Assembly (NCBI GenBank): GCA_937873655.1
Contig: CALMYQ010000006.1
Span: forward strand, 1-64,000
DNA: 64,000 bases
Source: an uncultured Lewinella sp.
GTDB lineage: Bacteria; Bacteroidota; Bacteroidia; Chitinophagales; Saprospiraceae
Direction of reading: 5' to 3'
In this document: in pieces, positions 60,100 through 64,000 of the stretch
How positions within the stretch are numbered: the first letter of the stretch is position 1
How the letters are laid out: each line of letters begins with the position of its first letter
Translations under genes and position numbers: made by a program
The notes under the pieces: generated by a model
Databases searched by the model: none
Told to the model about the DNA's origin: nothing
What the model saw: the letters and a program-made list of their open reading frames with translations, nothing else

Positions 60100-60304
60100 T
60101 CGACTTGGTTTATCGGCCTGGGCAAAGGCGGTGATCTTGAAGCTGAAGCGGCAAATCTCCGGGAGCTGCGGCAGGCTCAACAGGTACCCAAAATAAACGT
60201 TTGAGGCGGATAAGCGTTGTACAATCGGATAGAAATTTACGAAGCGGGGCAAATAAACCCCTGGTTGTCCCGGTTACAAATCAATATCAACCGAAACAAC
60301 CGCT

Positions 60305-60312
60305 TATATTTG
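60305..60312 (+). promoter_or_regulatory. -7 promoter element of small membrane protein gene
   Basis: TATATTTG followed by CAG, a TAnnTTTG match, 69 bases before ATG 60382. No clear -33 element. Confidence 0.55.
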
Positions 60313-60381
60313 CAGTTCCAAACCGGGACCACCGGCAGACCGCCCGTATTTTCCCGGCAACAGCAGTTTAAAGCAATCAAC

Positions 60382-60588
60382 ATGAAATCCTTCTGGATCA
60401 TTTTCGGCTTCCTCCTGGCAGGCACCGGTTTTATGGCCCTCATTCTGAGCATGGTCGGCGTACAATTGTCCTTCCTCACCTTCATCGATCTGCCCGGCCC
60501 TCTGTTCGGTTTTGTTACCCGGCTGCTGATGATCGTCGCCGGGTTCGTGATCGTATTCATGCATACTACGCGCTGGCGGGAGGAATGA
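60382..60588 (+). CDS. Small membrane protein, two helices
   Basis: From ATG 60382 (MKSFWIIFGFLLAGTGFMAL) the protein is 68 aa with two predicted transmembrane helices (about 4-25 and 38-60) and a short charged tail (TTRWREE). No family recognised. The start is set by the promoter at 60305; the open frame upstream to 60217 is mostly untranslated leader. Two-helix proteins of this size are common, often unannotated, in Bacteroidota. Confidence 0.7.
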   Translation: MKSFWIIFGFLLAGTGFMALILSMVGVQLSFLTFIDLPGPLFGFVTRLLMIVAGFVIVFMHTTRWREE

Positions 60589-60590
60589 TT

Positions 60591-60648
60591 ATTGAGGAAC
60601 TGAGGAATCGAGGAATCGAGGAATCGAGGAACTGAGGAACTGAGGATG
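60591..60648. repeat. Intergenic octamer repeats
   Basis: About six tandem GAGGAATC/GAGGAACT units after the small membrane protein gene. Same family as 9175-9256, 14396-14437 and 15027-15071. Confidence 0.85.
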
Positions 60649-60711
60649 CGGAATATTTGACCTCTCACCTCCAATCCGCCGTAGCCTCGGGCGAAGGCGG
60701 GCTCTCACCCT

Positions 60712-61731
60712 CTACAAAGAATTCCTCACCACCAGTCGGAACGGATTCACAACGTGGTCTTTCCCGTTTTCAAGCACCATCCTGGCGGCTGTTTCGCCCA
60801 ACATCTTAAAGTCGGTGGAAATGACGGTAATGCCGTCCAGCAGGATCTCCTTCAACGGGGTTTCATTGTAGGAGATGATGCCCACATCGCGCCCCACCCT
60901 GAGTCCCAGGCTTTTGACCCGTTTGATGAGGATGACCAGGTCGTCCTCCATCAGGTTGATATAGACCTGGTCTTTTCCGATGGGCGCCGTTGAGATATCG
61001 CTGATCAGGTTGTGATCGAAGGCGTATTCCGTACAGAAATTCCGGAACCCGTTAACGATCTCCAACGGGTGATAACTGTACGGCGGGAAAATGAGGTTGA
61101 GTCTGCTGTATTTTTTCAACAGGGAGAGGGCTTCCGCCAGGGCATTATAGATATCTTTGGCAAAATCCTGGTAAACGGCGGCATAATCGCCGGTAATCCC
61201 GGGCACAAACTTGTCCAGCAGGATCAGCTTGTTTTTGGGGATCTGGTTGAGGATCTCGGTAGCGTTCTCTCCGCCGTCCAGAAAATGGGCGATGATGACG
61301 TAATGCGTATAATTGGACTGGGTATTTTCCTGGATCAGGTTTTTGAACAGTCTGTAATTGTTGTTGTAGATAAAAAAATCGATGGCCGCCTGATCCCCGA
61401 GTACGGAGGAGAAGGCGTCGTAGATGATCTTTTTATGAACGCTCAGTTTATTGAACAGTAAAAAGATCTTGGCTTTACGGTTGACCTGATTGCTCTTCAC
61501 GTAGTATCCTTTGCCCGGCGCCGACTCAATGAGGGACATTTCCTTGAGTTGTTCGTAAGCCTTGACCACCGTATCCCTGGAAATATCGAATTGAATGAGG
61601 AGTTTGTTAACCGAAGGAAGCTTGTCCTTGACTTTCAGTTCGCCCTTTTCAATCCCGGTAACGATGCAGTTGATGATCTGAAGGTATTTGGGCGTTTTTG
61701 AGAATTCATTTATCTGTATCAATTGTCGCAT
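60712..61731 (-). CDS. GntR-family regulator with sugar-binding-like domain
   Basis: 339 aa. An N-terminal GntR winged helix (about 15-80: KYLQIINCIVTGIEKGELKV, KLPSVNKLLIQFDISRDTVV, YEQLKEMSLIESAPGKGYYV) is joined to a periplasmic-binding-like effector domain (about 90-339). This fusion is typical of sugar regulators in Bacteroidota, where GntR proteins of this form control fucose and rhamnose genes. It is divergent from the aldolase/dehydrogenase gene at 61845, so it probably controls that gene, with a pathway sugar or phosphate as effector. Confidence 0.92.
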   Translation of the reverse strand: MRQLIQINEFSKTPKYLQIINCIVTGIEKGELKVKDKLPSVNKLLIQFDISRDTVVKAYEQLKEMSLIESAPGKGYYVKSNQVNRKAKIFLLFNKLSVHKKIIYDAFSSVLGDQAAIDFFIYNNNYRLFKNLIQENTQSNYTHYVIIAHFLDGGENATEILNQIPKNKLILLDKFVPGITGDYAAVYQDFAKDIYNALAEALSLLKKYSRLNLIFPPYSYHPLEIVNGFRNFCTEYAFDHNLISDISTAPIGKDQVYINLMEDDLVILIKRVKSLGLRVGRDVGIISYNETPLKEILLDGITVISTDFKMLGETAARMVLENGKDHVVNPFRLVVRNSL

Positions 61732-61844
61732 AAACAGAACAAACCAGAACAGTTTTTAGAAAAAACCGAATAGAACAGAATGGTATTCCGAGACTAAGAT
61801 AATAGTTTTGTGTCATTGCAAGTATATCTAAATTCAATAATGCC
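61732..61844. promoter_or_regulatory. Divergent control region with CAGAAC repeats
   Basis: Contains ACAGAACAAACCAGAACAG and, some 25 bases on, GAATAGAACAGAAT, three or four copies of an AGAACA motif, likely operators for the GntR protein. A -7 element TAGTTTTG lies at 61803-61810 for the plus-strand gene, 34 bases before its ATG. Confidence 0.55.
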
Positions 61845-63965
61845 ATGGAAGTTAAAACCGGGATGAAGAACACTACCGATTGGCGACACGTCCGCTACCT
61901 TTGGGATGAATCCAAAGCTGCCGCGCTCGAAGGTGATGAAGTTGCTTTGTTTTTATACCGCTCCAATATACTGGGAGCAGACCTGCGGATCACCAATTAC
62001 GGCGGCGGCAATACCTCCTGCAAGACCATGGAAAGCGATCCGCTGACCGGGGAGCAGGTGGAAGTCATGTGGGTAAAAGGGTCAGGCGGCGATATCGGCA
62101 CCTTGACCCGGAAAGGCATCGCCGGTTTGTACACCGACCGGTTGCGCGCCCTGAAAACAAGGTACCGCGGCCTGGAATTTGAGGACGAAATGGTCGGTCT
62201 TTTCCTCCATTGCCTATACGACCTCGAAAGTGCCGCGCCCTCCATTGATACGCCTTTACACGGCCTCCTGCCTTTCAAACATATCGATCACCTCCACCCC
62301 GACGCCCTCATCGCCGTAGCCGCTGCCAAGGACAGCCGGGCGATCACCCGCGAGATCTGGGGGGACAGCATGGGGTGGGTCCCCTGGCAACGACCAGGTT
62401 TCGACCTTGGGCTGCAGCTTGAGAAGTGCCTGGAGGAAAACCCCGGTATCCGCGGCATCGTACTGGGCGGCCACGGCTTGTTCACCTGGGGCGATACCTC
62501 CTATGAATGCTATGTCAACAGCCTTGAGGTGATCGAACAGGCCTCCATTTACATCGAGAACCGCCTGGGCAAGGACCGCCCTGTTTTTGGCGGCGCCAGG
62601 ATGGAAAGCCTGCCGGAAACAAAGCGCATCGGCCAGGCCTCCCAACTCGCTCCCATCCTGCGGGGCCTTTGTTCGGGATACAAACGCATGATCGGGCATT
62701 TCACCGATGACAAGCGGGTGCTGGAATTCATCAACAGCAACGACCTGGGCAAATTGGCGCCGCTGGGCACCTCGTGCCCCGACCACTTCCTGCGCACCAA
62801 GATCCAACCCCTGGTTTTACCGCTGGACGCCAAAGCCGACCTCAGCGACCCGGCAGCCGTTAAAACCGCACTGGAACCTGCCTTTGAACAATACCGCAAG
62901 GAATACGCCGAATATTATGAGGCTTGCAAACACCCGGACAGCCCGGCCATGCGCGACCCCAATCCGGTGGTCATCCTCTACCCCGGCGTCGGCATGTTCA
63001 CCTTTGCCAAGGACAAACAAACCGCACGGGTAGCCGGTGAATTCTACATCAACGCCATCAACGTGATGCGCGGGGCGGAAGCCATTTCGGAATACACGGC
63101 CCTCTCCCGGCAGGAAGCCTTCAATATCGAATACTGGTTGCTCGAAGAAGCCAAGCTGCAGCGCATGCCCAAGGAAAAACCGCTCTCCCGGAGGGTGGCC
63201 ATCATCACCGGCGGCGGCGGCGGCATTGGAAAAGCCATTGCGGACAAGCTGGCAGCAGAAGGCGCCAACGTGGTCCTGACGGATATTGCGGAAGACCGGG
63301 TCAGGGCAGCTGCCGACACCTACAAGCGGGATACCGCCTCGTACGCCGTCTGCGATGTCAGCGATCCGGCGTCCGTTGCATCCGCTTACCGCAAAGCCTG
63401 CCTGGAATTCGGCGGGGTCGATATCGTCATACACAGCGCCGGCCTGGCCATTTCCAAAGCGCTCCTGGATACTACGGATCAGGATTGGGAGCTGCTGCAA
63501 AATGTTTTGGTCAAAGGCCAGTTCCTGATGGCCCGGGAAGGTGTTCGCATCATGCATCAACAAGGCTTAGGCGGAGATATTGTAAATATCGCCAGCAAGA
63601 ACGGGTTGGTCGCCGGTCCGAACAACACGGGCTACGGCACCGCCAAAGCCGCCCAGCAGCATATGACCCGACTGCTGGCAGCCGAACTGGGCAAGGACAA
63701 GATCCGGGTGAATACCGTTAACCCTGACGGAGTCATCGTCGGCAGTAAGATCTGGGAAGGCGCCTGGGCCGAAGGTCGGGCCAAAGCATACGGCATTACC
63801 GTGGATCAGCTTCCGGCACACTACGCTCAGCGCAATCTGCTCAAGGAGATCATCCTGCCGGAAGATATCGCCAACGCCGTTTTCTGCCTGGTCGGCATTC
63901 TGGACAAAAGCACCGGCAACACAATCAATGTGGACGGCGGAATGGCAGATGCGTTTGTGAGGTGA
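61845..63965 (+). CDS. Bifunctional rhamnulose-1-phosphate aldolase/lactaldehyde dehydrogenase type
   Basis: 706 aa fusion. The N-terminal class II aldolase domain (about 30-290) has NYGGGNTSCKT, phosphate- and metal-binding HIDHLHPDALIA and GHGLFTWGDTSYECY. The C-terminal short-chain dehydrogenase domain (about 445-700) has ITGGGGGIGKAIADKLAAEG, NIASKNGLV (Ser) and YGTAKAA (Tyr and Lys), ending in TGNTINVDGGMADAFVR. This architecture corresponds to the RhaEW type, which splits L-rhamnulose-1-phosphate to DHAP and lactaldehyde and oxidises the latter. The rest of the pathway should be to the right. Confidence 0.9.
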   Translation: MEVKTGMKNTTDWRHVRYLWDESKAAALEGDEVALFLYRSNILGADLRITNYGGGNTSCKTMESDPLTGEQVEVMWVKGSGGDIGTLTRKGIAGLYTDRLRALKTRYRGLEFEDEMVGLFLHCLYDLESAAPSIDTPLHGLLPFKHIDHLHPDALIAVAAAKDSRAITREIWGDSMGWVPWQRPGFDLGLQLEKCLEENPGIRGIVLGGHGLFTWGDTSYECYVNSLEVIEQASIYIENRLGKDRPVFGGARMESLPETKRIGQASQLAPILRGLCSGYKRMIGHFTDDKRVLEFINSNDLGKLAPLGTSCPDHFLRTKIQPLVLPLDAKADLSDPAAVKTALEPAFEQYRKEYAEYYEACKHPDSPAMRDPNPVVILYPGVGMFTFAKDKQTARVAGEFYINAINVMRGAEAISEYTALSRQEAFNIEYWLLEEAKLQRMPKEKPLSRRVAIITGGGGGIGKAIADKLAAEGANVVLTDIAEDRVRAAADTYKRDTASYAVCDVSDPASVASAYRKACLEFGGVDIVIHSAGLAISKALLDTTDQDWELLQNVLVKGQFLMAREGVRIMHQQGLGGDIVNIASKNGLVAGPNNTGYGTAKAAQQHMTRLLAAELGKDKIRVNTVNPDGVIVGSKIWEGAWAEGRAKAYGITVDQLPAHYAQRNLLKEIILPEDIANAVFCLVGILDKSTGNTINVDGGMADAFVR

Positions 63966-64000
63966 GTGCTGCCCGACTACGCCGAGGCTTCGTCGGATGG

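Noticed and set aside
61732..61844. Riboswitch or RNA gene in the divergent spacer
   Set aside because: Only short direct repeats are seen, with no stable fold; operators are a simpler reading.

Overview
The window looks like chromosomal DNA of a Bacteroidota bacterium, most probably of the Saprospiria type. The evidence is four secreted proteins with type IX secretion (T9SS) sorting or gliding-associated C-termini, many Bacteroidota-style promoters (-7 element TAnnTTTG), split transketolase, a SprB-repeat giant protein and a CHU_C-domain giant protein. The base composition is fairly GC-rich, except in the RHS gene at the left edge and the N-terminal third of a giant adhesin, which are visibly AT-richer.

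Layout. 1-3638: a large RHS/YD-repeat surface protein gene running off the left edge, with a (GT)21 tract at its signal peptide. 3879-6922: a PhoB/PhoR-like two-component pair, the N-terminal half of a split transketolase, and an HU protein. 7099-14299: mostly housekeeping genes on the plus strand: dapB, an endonuclease/phosphatase-fold protein, coaD, a YjjG-like phosphatase, pruA, then the two-step agmatine-to-putrescine pair aguA-aguB. 14454-16264: a Nudix hydrolase and a secreted thioredoxin-fold protein. 16553-19156: ilvC, preceded by a possible leader peptide and attenuator, then ilvA. 19184-20404: a lipoprotein serpin. 20595-40722: three very large secreted proteins (SprB-repeat, BNR-propeller/LamG, CHU_C adhesin) with two small unknown genes between them. 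41062-50680: small envelope proteins, a START-domain protein, a PorE-like OmpA protein, UbiA-type prenyltransferase, DUF1573 lipoprotein, PolX, an amidase and an M19 dipeptidase. 50677-57840: a transglutaminase-like protein, recN, a lipoprotein, a sugar transporter, PAP2 phosphatase and LptF/G permease. 58050-63965: a MarR regulator with a NAD(P)-binding oxidoreductase and paired operators, HMG-CoA lyase, and a GntR regulator divergent from a rhamnose-type aldolase/dehydrogenase fusion.

How the genes work together. The T9SS cargo proteins, the PorE-like protein and the RHS protein point to a cell surface rich in large adhesins. The metabolic genes cover branched-chain amino acids, lysine/peptidoglycan precursors, CoA, putrescine, proline and deoxysugar breakdown. 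The most interesting signals are a probable slipped-strand ON/OFF switch on the RHS gene (currently OFF for its ATG), a candidate leader-peptide attenuator ahead of ilvC, two matching palindromes controlling the marR/oxidoreductase pair, and several families of intergenic 7-, 8- and 10-nt tandem repeats, one with an exact 21-nt higher-order period.

No rRNA, tRNA, CRISPR array, insertion sequence or phage was recognised.
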